Source: Candidatus Roseilinea mizusawaensis
Lineage (GTDB): Bacteria > Chloroflexota > Anaerolineae > J036 > Brachytrichaceae
DNA length: 64,000 nt
Direction of reading: 5' to 3'
Assembly: GCA_016841965.1 (NCBI GenBank)
Contig: JAEANN010000044.1
Span: forward strand, 62,001 to 126,000
Below, in pieces: positions 56,516 to 64,000 of the stretch (positions are counted from its first letter, which is position 1; every line of letters starts with the position of its first letter). Under the pieces are notes generated by a model. It worked only from the letters and a program-made list of their open reading frames with translations. It ran no database searches and was not told the origin of the DNA. The position numbers and the translations under genes are program-made.

Positions 56516-58165
56516 TCACGCAACAACCGGGATGATCATAGGCCGACGCCGAGTTTCGCTATAAACGAACTTGTTTAGCACGTCCACTGCCTTTTCCTTG
56601 AGTACAGTATCGCTGGCAGTTCCGTTCAAGTTCTTCAGCTCCTCGCGCACCGATTGCGCCAGTGTCTTAAGAAAATCCTCGGAATCTTTCATGTAAACAA
56701 AGCCGCGTGTGATGATCTCTGGATCGTTGGCCAAGCCGCCCTGCGAGTTGCGGCGCATGACCAGCAGGATGAAGCCGTCACGAGCCAGCATTTCACGATC
56801 ACGAATCACCATTGGGCCAATATCGCCCACGCCGCTGCCATCGACGAACACGTAGCCGCCCGGAATGCGATCGAGCTTGCGCGCCCGGCCGTCGGTGAAC
56901 TCGATCGGCGTGCCGTTCTCGACGACGAAGATGTTGTCGGCCGGGATGCCGAGTTGCCGGGCCAGCCGGCCATGCGCTGTCAACATGCGTAACTCGCCGT
57001 GCACAGGAATGAAGTACTTCGGGCGCAGCAGGCTGATCAGCAGTTTTTGCTCTTCTTGTCGGGCGTGGCCAGACACATGCACCTGCGCCAGCGGCGAGTA
57101 GATCACGTTGGCTCCCTTCTGGAACAGGCGATTGATGATGCGGTGCACATATTCTTCGTTGCCGGGGATGGGGTGCGCCGACAGCACGATGCTGTCGCCC
57201 GGCATGGCATTGAGCAGTGAATGCCGCCCGGTGGCCATGCGGCCTAGCACAGCGCTTGGCTCGCCCTGCGTGCCGGTTGCCATGACAGCCACCTCGTGCG
57301 GCGGCATTTTCACGGCGTCTTCCAGTTTCACCAGTATGCCGTCGGGAATGTCCAGATAGCCCATCTTCTGGGCGATCTTGATGTTTTCCATCATGCTGGC
57401 CCCGGCGATGGCCAGCTTGCGCCCGTACATCTCGCTGATGTTGACGACCTGTTGCACGCGCGAGATCAGCGAAGCAAACGTGGCTACGATGACGCGCCCT
57501 TCTGCGTCGCGGAAGACATTTTCCAGCGCCGGCTCAATATCGCGCTCGCTGGGAGTGATACCGGGATACTCGGCATTCGTGCTGTCTGACAGTAACGCCA
57601 GCACGCCCCGCCCGGCGAACTCGGCCAGTTTGGCGAAGTCCGGCTTATGACCGTCCACCGGCGTGTGATCGAACTTAAAGTCGCCGCTGTGGACAATCAG
57701 GCCGGCCGGCGTGGTGATGCCCAGTCCCACATTGTCGGGGATGCTGTGGCACATGCGAAAGAACTCAACCTTGAATGGGCCAATGTTGACGGTGCCGTCG
57801 GTCGGCAGCGCGTTGATGGTTGTCTTGTCCAGGATTTTGGCTTCTTTGAGCTTGATCTCCAGCAAGCCCCTGGTCAGCGGCGTGCAGTAGATCGGCACAT
57901 TCGGAAAGTCCTTGACCACATAGGGCATGGCGCCGGTATGATCTTCGTGCCCGTGCGTGACGATGATGCCCCGCACCAGATCGCGTTTGTCTTTCAGATA
58001 CGAATAGTCTGGAATGACCGCATCGATCCCGTGCATGTCGGACTCGGGGAACATGATGCCGCCATCTACGAGCAAGATGTTTCGCCCGTATTCGTAGGCC
58101 ATCATATTTTTGCCTACTTCGCCGAGTCCCCCAATCGGAATCCACTTAAGGGGTTGTGATGCCAT
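56516..58165 (-). CDS. rnj: Ribonuclease J
   Basis: 549-residue metallo-beta-lactamase/beta-CASP nuclease with 5'-3' exonuclease and endonuclease activity on mRNA and rRNA precursors. The zinc motif HGHEDH is at 71-76, SGDFKFDHTP and LLSDSTNAE are conserved, and the beta-CASP and C-terminal domains are complete. The ATG at 58165 has no clear Shine-Dalgarno. It follows a 440-bp region without genes. Confidence 0.95.
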   Translation of the reverse strand: MASQPLKWIPIGGLGEVGKNMMAYEYGRNILLVDGGIMFPESDMHGIDAVIPDYSYLKDKRDLVRGIIVTHGHEDHTGAMPYVVKDFPNVPIYCTPLTRGLLEIKLKEAKILDKTTINALPTDGTVNIGPFKVEFFRMCHSIPDNVGLGITTPAGLIVHSGDFKFDHTPVDGHKPDFAKLAEFAGRGVLALLSDSTNAEYPGITPSERDIEPALENVFRDAEGRVIVATFASLISRVQQVVNISEMYGRKLAIAGASMMENIKIAQKMGYLDIPDGILVKLEDAVKMPPHEVAVMATGTQGEPSAVLGRMATGRHSLLNAMPGDSIVLSAHPIPGNEEYVHRIINRLFQKGANVIYSPLAQVHVSGHARQEEQKLLISLLRPKYFIPVHGELRMLTAHGRLARQLGIPADNIFVVENGTPIEFTDGRARKLDRIPGGYVFVDGSGVGDIGPMVIRDREMLARDGFILLVMRRNSQGGLANDPEIITRGFVYMKDSEDFLKTLAQSVREELKNLNGTASDTVLKEKAVDVLNKFVYSETRRRPMIIPVVA

Positions 58166-58547
58166 GAGAATAAAGCGTTGTGATGCTCCTCAGCCGAGCG
58201 TGGCAAAGCATCGCCATCTTATTAGGTGAGGTGGCGGACGTGTCCCGCTCGCAAATGGCGCTCCAGAGGTTGCAGCCTCCTGCACCCGGGTTGAATAATG
58301 ACTTACGACACGCGCGACTGCCTCGCGCGCGTTAAAGTTCGATCGATGCCAGATAGAGCGGGAAGGCGTGTGGAGATTATGAACCATAAGAATGGCTGCG
58401 CTGTTCAGGCGCCGTACCAGCTAGGTCGGCCTGGCGCCAACCAACTGAACCAGGCCTCAATGATCGCTCATGAATTGGGTCTGGCTGCAGCCAATTCACA
58501 CCCCGCTCATCCAGATTACAAGCCAGTACAATTGCCACATTATACCC
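58166..58547. other. Intergenic region without a recognisable gene
   Basis: Between divergently arranged RNase J and cyclodeaminase-like genes. A 92-codon frame (58298-58576) has no recognisable family, no ribosome-binding site, and runs into the promoter of the next gene. I see only a short inverted GCCTGG/CCAGGC pair near 58433-58460. Confidence 0.5.
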
Positions 58548-58577
58548 TTGACGATAAACGACCTACACATCTATAGA
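58548..58577 (+). promoter_or_regulatory. Sigma-70-type promoter
   Basis: TTGACG (58548-58553), 18-bp spacer, TATAGA (58572-58577), placing transcription start about 25 nt before the ATG at 58609. AAGGAG lies between. Confidence 0.65.
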
Positions 58578-58608
58578 CCTAAGGACCTAACTAAGGAGCA
58601 GGAAATAC

Positions 58609-59190
58609 ATGCAGGTCGGAACTGGCGCGCAGGCTATTTGCGCGCACATTGCAGGAACGAACTATTGCCAGGCCGGCGCGACCGTTGCATTGAGCGGCGC
58701 CCTGGCGGCTGCACTGGGTCGGGCCACAGCCAACGGCAGCCTGGATGAGCAGGTGGCCGGCGCAGCCGCCGAAGCTGCGCGTAACATCCAGCGCGAATTG
58801 ACAATCATTCGTGAACGCTTCCTTGCGCTGGCCGATCAAGATGGCACTGCCATCGGGGAAATGTACGCCCTGAAGAAGAGCGGCCGGGCATTGCAAGGCT
58901 ACGCTTTGTTGTGTGACGGCCCACGCGAGATGGCAGAGCTGGCCATTCGCGCCGCGCGCATGTTGCAGGACTACCGTCGCTTTGTGTGTGAGCGCACGCG
59001 CGATGATCTGGAGTTCAGCATCACGCTGATGGCGACTGTGGCGCGCGCAGCGATGCAGTTGCTGGATAGCAACATGCGCATCTGGCCGCTGCCCGAATTG
59101 CTGGCCCGCTATGACGCTGTAGTGACAGACCTGGCGGCTCAGGTCGATGCGCTGACGCCGGTCAAGCGTATCCGCCAGCAGGCTGGCTAA
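58609..59190 (+). CDS. Cyclodeaminase/cyclohydrolase (FTCD_C)-like protein
   Basis: 193 residues, all-helical. The segment GATVALSGALAAALGRATA near residue 23-41 and the regularly spaced alanine-rich helices resemble the formiminotetrahydrofolate cyclodeaminase/methenyl-THF cyclohydrolase family (FchA), whose members are ~200 residues. The usual P-G-G-G-S loop is replaced by Q-A-G-A-T, so activity is doubtful. ATG with AAGGAG upstream. No folate gene is adjacent. Assignment is tentative. Confidence 0.45.
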   Translation: MQVGTGAQAICAHIAGTNYCQAGATVALSGALAAALGRATANGSLDEQVAGAAAEAARNIQRELTIIRERFLALADQDGTAIGEMYALKKSGRALQGYALLCDGPREMAELAIRAARMLQDYRRFVCERTRDDLEFSITLMATVARAAMQLLDSNMRIWPLPELLARYDAVVTDLAAQVDALTPVKRIRQQAG

Positions 59191-59358
59191 ACGCTCATCA
59201 AAGCCAGTGCAGGGCTTCGGCGAATTCAATCAAGCCGGCCTTGCATGATAGCGTGCCGCGACGCTGACTTGCGTCGGCTGTGCCACACAGTGCGCGCACA
59301 GCCACACGCACCGATTGATTTACCGCAGGGCGGCGCTTGCCACTTCGCTGCAGCGGGG

Positions 59359-59364
59359 CACAAT
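59359..59364 (+). promoter_or_regulatory. CACAAT -10-like element of the DUF2961 gene
   Basis: CACAAT, 7 nt, then the ATG at 59372; no Shine-Dalgarno. Confidence 0.45.
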
Positions 59365-59371
59365 AGGCGGC

Positions 59372-60463
59372 ATGAACAACACAACATCGTTCAATGGCTT
59401 GGGGATGAACCTCGGCACGCTGTCTCGTTTGTCGCGCGCCAAGACGCGCTCCATCAGCGCCGAAAACTTCACCGGCGAGAAGGGCAAGGGTGGCATGGCC
59501 ACCGAGGGCACCGGCGCTCATGCCGGGCGTGAGCTGGGGCAGGGTTGGAAAATCTCGCCCAGCGTCAATATCCCGGCGCACACTACCTTCACCATGGCTG
59601 ACATTGCCGGCCCCGGCGCTATTCAGCAGATCTGGCTCACTCTTTTCCCCGACTACTGGCGGCGCGTGATTCTGCGCATGTACTGGGATGGTGAAGAGAC
59701 GCCGTCGGTCGAAACGCCGGTGGGCGACTTCTTCTGCAATGGTTGGTGCCAGCGCAGCAATGTCACATCGCTGGCGGTGTGCGTCAACCCGGCCGGCGGT
59801 TTCAACGCCTACTGGGAGATGCCGTTCCGCAAGTCGGCGCGCATCACGCTGGAGAATCGCCACGACGAGCCGGTGACGGTGTACTACCAGGTCAACTACA
59901 CTCTCACCGAAGTGCCGCACGATGTGGCCTACTTTCATGCCCAATGGCGGCGCAGCAACCCGCTTCCCTACAAGACCGTGCACACGCTGCTCGATGGCGT
60001 CCAGGGATGGGGTCAATACGTTGGCACTTATCTGGCCTGGGGCGTCAACAACAACGGTTGGTGGGGCGAGGGCGAAATCAAGTTCTACATGGATGGCGAC
60101 ACCGACTGGCCGACTATCTGTGGCACCGGCACCGAAGATTACTTCGGCGGCGCGTGGAACTTCGGGCATCCGCGCGGCGAGTATGGCGTGTTCAGTTCGC
60201 CCTATACCGGCCTCTCGCAGGTCATCAAACCCGACGGGCTGTATCGCAGTCAGCAGCGCTTTGGCATGTATCGCTGGCACATCATGGATCCCATCCGTTT
60301 TGAGCAGGACTTGCGCGTGACCATCCAGGCGTTGGGTTGGCGCCCCAACGGGCCGTATCTGCCTTTGCAAGACGACATTGCTTCGACTGCGTTCTGGTAT
60401 CAGACCGAGCCGCACGCAGCCTTTCCGGAATTGCCCGATCGCGACTATCTGGACGTGATCTGA
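59372..60463 (+). CDS. DUF2961 family protein (probable carbohydrate-related)
   Basis: 363 residues. GLGMNLGTLSRLSRAKTRSI followed by SAENFTGEKGKGG is the standard DUF2961 opening, and GTGTEDYFGGAWNFG the conserved middle. The family forms beta-sandwich proteins that include fructan/arabinan-active glycoside hydrolases in some gut bacteria; no signal peptide is present here, so it acts in the cytoplasm. The ATG at 59372 begins exactly at the family start. Downstream 60464-60646 holds a repeat but no gene. Confidence 0.85.
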   Translation: MNNTTSFNGLGMNLGTLSRLSRAKTRSISAENFTGEKGKGGMATEGTGAHAGRELGQGWKISPSVNIPAHTTFTMADIAGPGAIQQIWLTLFPDYWRRVILRMYWDGEETPSVETPVGDFFCNGWCQRSNVTSLAVCVNPAGGFNAYWEMPFRKSARITLENRHDEPVTVYYQVNYTLTEVPHDVAYFHAQWRRSNPLPYKTVHTLLDGVQGWGQYVGTYLAWGVNNNGWWGEGEIKFYMDGDTDWPTICGTGTEDYFGGAWNFGHPRGEYGVFSSPYTGLSQVIKPDGLYRSQQRFGMYRWHIMDPIRFEQDLRVTIQALGWRPNGPYLPLQDDIASTAFWYQTEPHAAFPELPDRDYLDVI

Positions 60464-60540
60464 TTGCCGCCGATCATAGAGGGCGCACAGAAATCGGCTC
60501 ACCTCCTGCATGTCTTTTGGGTAGATGCGATCACGCATTC

Positions 60541-60582
60541 CCTCACCCCCAATCCCTCCCACTGGGAGAGGGGCGGGAGAAG
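60541..60582. repeat. Dispersed-type palindrome CTCCCA-c-TGGGAG in a C-rich/G-rich context
   Basis: CCTCACCCCCAATCCCTCCC followed by ACTGGGAGAGGGGCGGGAG: a short inverted repeat of the kind found scattered in intergenic DNA of many bacteria. It resembles the CCCTCTCTC hairpin at 265-291. Confidence 0.5.
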
Positions 60583-60646
60583 AACGAAAAGCGCCAGCGG
60601 TGACAATCGTTTGTCCCTGTTTGCAACACAGCAAAAAGGCGTTTGA

Positions 60647-61495
60647 ATGAAGCTGATCGAGGCGTTGGCCGTGCAGGCGGGCGATTGTGTGTCGGTCGTT
60701 GGCGCGGGTGGCAAGACATCCTTGTGCTGGCGGCTGGCGCGTGAATTTGCTCAACAAGGCGATTCGGTGGTTTTCACCACCACCACGCGCATCCGCCGGC
60801 CGGCCCCTGGCGCTTTCGATCTGCTCAGTGTGTCCGACATTTCAGAGGTGTCGAACGCTCTGGCTGTGTCCTCCGGCTGGCGCATGGCCTGTGTCGCGGC
60901 GGCCATCGATGGCGCGATCGACGATACACCGGTGGCCGAGTCGCTGATGCCGGCGGTTCACACCAAGCTGGCCGGCTTTAGCCCAGAGGAGGTGTGCCGG
61001 CTGCATCGCGCGCTTGCGCAGGCTGCGACGCCGATCACATGGCTGGTCGAGGCCGACGGCGCGCGCGGCTTGCTGCTTAAAGCGCCGGCAGATTACGAGC
61101 CGGTGATTCCCTATTGCGCCGGGGTGGTGTGTGTGGTGGTCGGCCTCGACGCGCTAGGCCGGCCATTGGACGAGCGGGTGGCGCACCGGGTCGAGCGCAT
61201 CACGGCGCTGACGGGGGCGCAGTCCGGCGATATCATCACCCCAGAGATCATGACCGCGCTGCTGTCGCATCGCCAAGGCGGCTTGAAGGGCATCCCTGCC
61301 GGCGCGCGCGTGATCGCTGTGCTGAACCAGCGCGCTGTGCATCGGCCTCATCCGGCCGCCTTGCATATTGGGCGCACGCTGGCAGCGCGCGGATTTGATC
61401 GCGCAGTAGTGGCGACCTTGCGTGCTGCGCAGCCGGTGTTGCAGGTGATCGATGGCGCAACAACCACTCAGTCCGCCTCCCGTCATGCGAACTGA
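60647..61495 (+). CDS. yqeC: YqeC-like selenium-dependent hydroxylase accessory protein
   Basis: 282-residue P-loop protein: VVGAGGKTSLCWRLA near residue 18-32 is the nucleotide-binding loop, FTTTTRI follows, and VEADGARGLLLKAP is the diagnostic YqeC motif. The family occurs with molybdenum hydroxylases that carry labile selenium, as a putative maturation factor. No hydroxylase or other accessory gene is in the window, so the role is by family only. ATG with AAAAGG upstream. Confidence 0.85.
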   Translation: MKLIEALAVQAGDCVSVVGAGGKTSLCWRLAREFAQQGDSVVFTTTTRIRRPAPGAFDLLSVSDISEVSNALAVSSGWRMACVAAAIDGAIDDTPVAESLMPAVHTKLAGFSPEEVCRLHRALAQAATPITWLVEADGARGLLLKAPADYEPVIPYCAGVVCVVVGLDALGRPLDERVAHRVERITALTGAQSGDIITPEIMTALLSHRQGGLKGIPAGARVIAVLNQRAVHRPHPAALHIGRTLAARGFDRAVVATLRAAQPVLQVIDGATTTQSASRHAN

Positions 61496-61503
61496 GTGGT
61501 TGT
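61460..61503. terminator. Perfect 13-bp inverted repeat at the yqeC stop, between convergent genes
   Basis: ACAACCACTCAGT (61460-61472) pairs with 61491-61503 around an 18-nt loop and includes the yqeC stop codon. No T-run follows, so termination is possible but not certain. Confidence 0.5.
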
Positions 61504-61523
61504 CGCGGCAAGGGGGGGCCGGG

Positions 61524-62924
61524 CTATTCCTGTTCAGGCGTGATCGGCGCGGGATGCTCGCCGAAATCCTGCGGGGTTTTGTGAATCTCTGGCTGTGATA
61601 CAAACGTGCTGACCATGCTGCGCGTATCTGTCACGCCCAGCCAGTGGAACAAATCCGTAAAGCGGCGCTCGAGCAGCGCGCGGATGTGACTGCGATCCAG
61701 CTCGCTCAGCCGCCATATCTGTTCTTTGAATGGCCCGATAGCGCGCCGGCGCGCGCGGTGCAGGAATTGCGCTTCACTGAAGCCGGGCCTGCGCTCGTTT
61801 TCCAATGTCCGGAGTATCCAGTCGCGCATTTCCAGGCGCAAGGCTTCGGGCAGGGCGTCGATAACGATGTTTTGCAGTTGGGTGGCCAGCTTGACTTCTA
61901 GAGCGCCGCTTTGCGCAAACTGCGCGAACATCTCATCCGAGACTGTGCTGGCGCCATGTAGCGAAACGCCGCCCAGCCCGTATTCTTTGCGGGCCGCCTC
62001 GGATAGCTGGCGCAGCAACGCAAAATCGACCTCTGGCGCCAGCACGGTTCCATTGGGCGCCACGACACCGCCGCGCGTTGTGCCGGCCATGACGGCGACT
62101 TTGCACAAACCGGGTTTGTGGTGCAGCGCGCGGGCGCAGCCATCCAGGTAAGCGCGCAACTCGTGAATGTCGCTGTTGCGCTGGCCGGCTGCGCCCACTT
62201 CACCGCCAACTGCCACAACGACTGGGTGTGGCTGGCGCGCGCGGATATAGTCGGTCAACAAGGCGCTCATCTCAGCGTTCAACCGTTGTTGTTCGGCCGG
62301 GATGCTGCGGGTCATGTCTACTAGCGTGGATGTGTCCAGGTCGAAGTTGTAGAAGCCGGCTTGCAGCGACTCGTCGATCAGGCGGCGCAGAGCGCTCAGT
62401 TCTGCGTCCGTGTCTTTCTTGTAGCGCTCGGCCAGCAGTTGAAAGTGATCGCCTTGCAAAAAGATCGGCCCGCGAAAGCCTTCCTTGATCGCGGCGGCAA
62501 GCACCATGCTGGTGTACTCGGCAGGTCGCTGGGCGGTGTCGATCATCTCGTTGCGCGTCAATTCGAACATCAGCGCGCCGGTTCTGCTTTTGATGGCGGC
62601 GCTGAAGGCGGCGCGGGCCGAGTCGTAGACCAACGCGCGCAGGTTGACAGCCGGCACAGCAAACGTAGTGGGGATGCGCTCGAACCCGCGCGCAACGTAT
62701 AGCTCGTGGATAGAAGCCGGCCGGATGCCAAGCGTCTGCGCTGTTTCCCAAATCAGCCAGCGCGCATAGACGCGCGTGTCACCAGCGCCGAACACTGCCT
62801 CGCGCGCGAGGGTGTCGATGTCTCGCGCCCGCAGGATGGCTTCGTCGCGCACCCGCACGCGCCCGGTGTCGACCTCAATCGATTCGCTCGTCTTGTCGAG
62901 CACTGACAGAAGCGTTGCATTCAT
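61524..62924 (-). CDS. Class II fructose/tagatose-bisphosphate aldolase-like protein
   Basis: 466 residues. FAVPAVNLRALVYDSARAAF opens a class II aldolase barrel, FLQGDHFQLL holds the expected Asp-His pair, AVGGEVGAAG lines up with the family's second metal region, and GGVSLHGAST carries the later metal His. An extra N-terminal ~85 residues and a C-terminal ~100 residues go beyond ordinary FBA. The sugar is unknown. The ATG at 62924 is preceded by AGGAGGTG, which decides it against the longer frame to 62996. It follows a mannitol dehydrogenase-family gene, suggesting sugar-alcohol or sugar-phosphate breakdown. Confidence 0.78.
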   Translation of the reverse strand: MNATLLSVLDKTSESIEVDTGRVRVRDEAILRARDIDTLAREAVFGAGDTRVYARWLIWETAQTLGIRPASIHELYVARGFERIPTTFAVPAVNLRALVYDSARAAFSAAIKSRTGALMFELTRNEMIDTAQRPAEYTSMVLAAAIKEGFRGPIFLQGDHFQLLAERYKKDTDAELSALRRLIDESLQAGFYNFDLDTSTLVDMTRSIPAEQQRLNAEMSALLTDYIRARQPHPVVVAVGGEVGAAGQRNSDIHELRAYLDGCARALHHKPGLCKVAVMAGTTRGGVVAPNGTVLAPEVDFALLRQLSEAARKEYGLGGVSLHGASTVSDEMFAQFAQSGALEVKLATQLQNIVIDALPEALRLEMRDWILRTLENERRPGFSEAQFLHRARRRAIGPFKEQIWRLSELDRSHIRALLERRFTDLFHWLGVTDTRSMVSTFVSQPEIHKTPQDFGEHPAPITPEQE

Positions 62925-63038
62925 GGATACACCTCCTGAACAAGCTCGATGGGAGTCCGCTACAGATAAGTATAGGCTGGTGTATGCGAGGCGCAAACGG
63001 ATGCGTTTTGTTTCAGCGATGGATGGGAGGTGTGTTGT

Positions 63039-64000
63039 TCAGGCGCGGGAGCTGCGCTGACAGGTCGCCGGCGCGCTTGTCAATGCGCGATATCGCTCGA
63101 CAACCATCTCGAACACCGGCTCGCCCGGCGACAACTCGCACACCTCGCCGAGCACTTTGGCGATGCCATAGCTATGTAGCCGGCTTTGCAGGTCGGCGGC
63201 TACAGGGTCGGTCGGGTCGTTGAAGCGCAGGCCGGCGGCGATGCCTGTCACCAGATGGGCCGGCATGACGCCCTCGGCGACGGCATTCAGCGCCGCGCCG
63301 ACCAGGCGATCGGTGCGGGCCAGCTTGCGGATGGGGTCGCGTCCCAGGCGCGCAATCGTGTCGCCTAGTGCGCGATTGCGGAAGCGCTGCAATAGATCGT
63401 CGATGTTCGCCAGTAGCGCGCCGTGTGGCGGGTGGTACTTGCGCGTCAGCGCCAGCGCCGATTCCTCCATTGCGCCGCGCGCCTGGAAGTAAATGTCGTC
63501 ATCATCGAGCGCGTCGTAGCCGTACTCGTAACCCGCCAGATATCCCAGGTATGCCAGCACGGCGTGGCCGGCGTTGTGAATGTACAGCTTGCGCTCGGTG
63601 TAGAACGAGAAGGGCGCAAACGGCAACATACCCACGATGGCCGGCGGCTCGCCCACAAATCCGTTGCGGTCAACCGGCAGCTCTTTGTACGGCTCGACGA
63701 CGATCAGGCTGGGATCTTGCGCGCGCATCTCTGGCGTTGGGGCCGGCACCATGCGCGCGATCACCGTGTCCACAAAACCGATATGGCCGGCGACGTACTC
63801 GTGAAGTTCATGCGGCAAGGCCTGCAACACCATCTCGCGCAGAATGCTGGCTGCGCCTTTCAAGTTCTCGCAGATGATCAGGTTGAGCGGCTCGAGCACG
63901 CCGGCCCGGGCGCGGCGTGCGATGCCTTTGGCCAGCGTGGGCGCCACGTATTTCAGCGCGCCGGCGCCAACGGCTGTGGCGCCGATCTGTGTTTCGGGCA
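63039..64000 (-). CDS. Mannitol-1-phosphate/altronate dehydrogenase family protein (partial, 5' end outside)
   Basis: The frame stays open past the window edge. Visible residues include TAVGAGALKYVAPTLAKGI, LNLIICENLKGAA, VDTVIARMVP, and KLYIHNAGHAVLAYLG with the catalytic Lys-x5-His region of the polyol-specific long-chain dehydrogenases (MtlD-like). About 320 residues are present, and the NAD-binding N-terminus lies beyond the window. The length and ICEN motif favour mannitol-1-phosphate 5-dehydrogenase over fructuronate reductase. The aldolase-like gene lies 114 bp downstream on the same strand. Confidence 0.85.
   Translation of the reverse strand, partial: PETQIGATAVGAGALKYVAPTLAKGIARRARAGVLEPLNLIICENLKGAASILREMVLQALPHELHEYVAGHIGFVDTVIARMVPAPTPEMRAQDPSLIVVEPYKELPVDRNGFVGEPPAIVGMLPFAPFSFYTERKLYIHNAGHAVLAYLGYLAGYEYGYDALDDDDIYFQARGAMEESALALTRKYHPPHGALLANIDDLLQRFRNRALGDTIARLGRDPIRKLARTDRLVGAALNAVAEGVMPAHLVTGIAAGLRFNDPTDPVAADLQSRLHSYGIAKVLGEVCELSPGEPVFEMVVERYRALTSAPATCQRSSRA

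Noticed and set aside
58298-58748. Two ~92-codon frames in the gap before the cyclodeaminase-like gene
   Set aside because: One runs through the TTGACG/TATAGA promoter and the other into the next gene in a different frame; no family resemblance.

Overview
The window looks like chromosomal DNA of a Chloroflexota bacterium, probably an Anaerolineae-type lineage. The base composition is about 60% GC, with a striking excess of the palindrome GCCGGC. Supporting hints are a sufC-sufB-sufD order with an intein in SufB, lone PhyH-type dioxygenases, pyruvate phosphate dikinase, ribonuclease J, a CtpE-like P-type ATPase and uncharacterised membrane proteins. This placement is an inference from gene content. 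No rRNA or taxonomic marker was aligned. No IS transposase, prophage or CRISPR array is visible.

Layout. 1-10 kb: the end of an MFS permease, a PhyH dioxygenase, recN with an SOS-box-like palindrome, a two-gene putative restriction-modification pair whose methyltransferase carries a 15-bp tandem repeat, an atypical response regulator, an M32 carboxypeptidase, a MITE-like repeat and an RluA pseudouridine synthase. 10-18 kb: a lone EIIA-Man protein coupled to a YfcE-type phosphoesterase, tRNA-Val, a GT4 glycosyltransferase, an SDR, and a patch of gene debris (arabinofuranosidase tail, beheaded TPR regulator) with 12-bp tandem repeats. 18-31 kb: ppdK, two large membrane glycosyltransferases, a P-type ATPase, a truncated MFS/spermidine synthase head, an EzrA-like coiled-coil protein and a truncated beta-helix lipoprotein.

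31-40 kb: the sufCBD iron-sulfur assembly operon (reverse strand), a WecA/MraY-like glycosylphosphotransferase diverging from a DUF2085-TlpA-MTAP run. 40-48 kb: a sugar-related group (VOC protein, 2-hydroxyacid dehydrogenase, GH4 glycosidase, URO-D-like protein, GPH symporter), an aldehyde dehydrogenase and tRNA-Arg. 48-58 kb: a glutaredoxin-like protein and HerA-like ATPase, biotin ligase, an amidohydrolase fused to a CYTH domain, an EamA transporter behind a terminator-bearing leader, an FHA-winged-helix regulator, MgtC and RNase J. 58-64 kb: a cyclodeaminase-like protein, a DUF2961 protein, YqeC, a class II aldolase-like protein and the mannitol dehydrogenase-family end.

Two window-wide signals stand out. 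Many genes have a -10-like hexamer (TANNNT or close) exactly 6-7 nt before the start codon and no Shine-Dalgarno sequence, which implies leaderless mRNAs; others carry clear GGAGG-type sites. Short tandem repeats of 12-15 bp and the GCCGGC palindrome recur throughout. The most notable individual items are the homing-endonuclease intein in SufB, the amidohydrolase-CYTH fusion, the candidate restriction-modification pair and several gene remnants.
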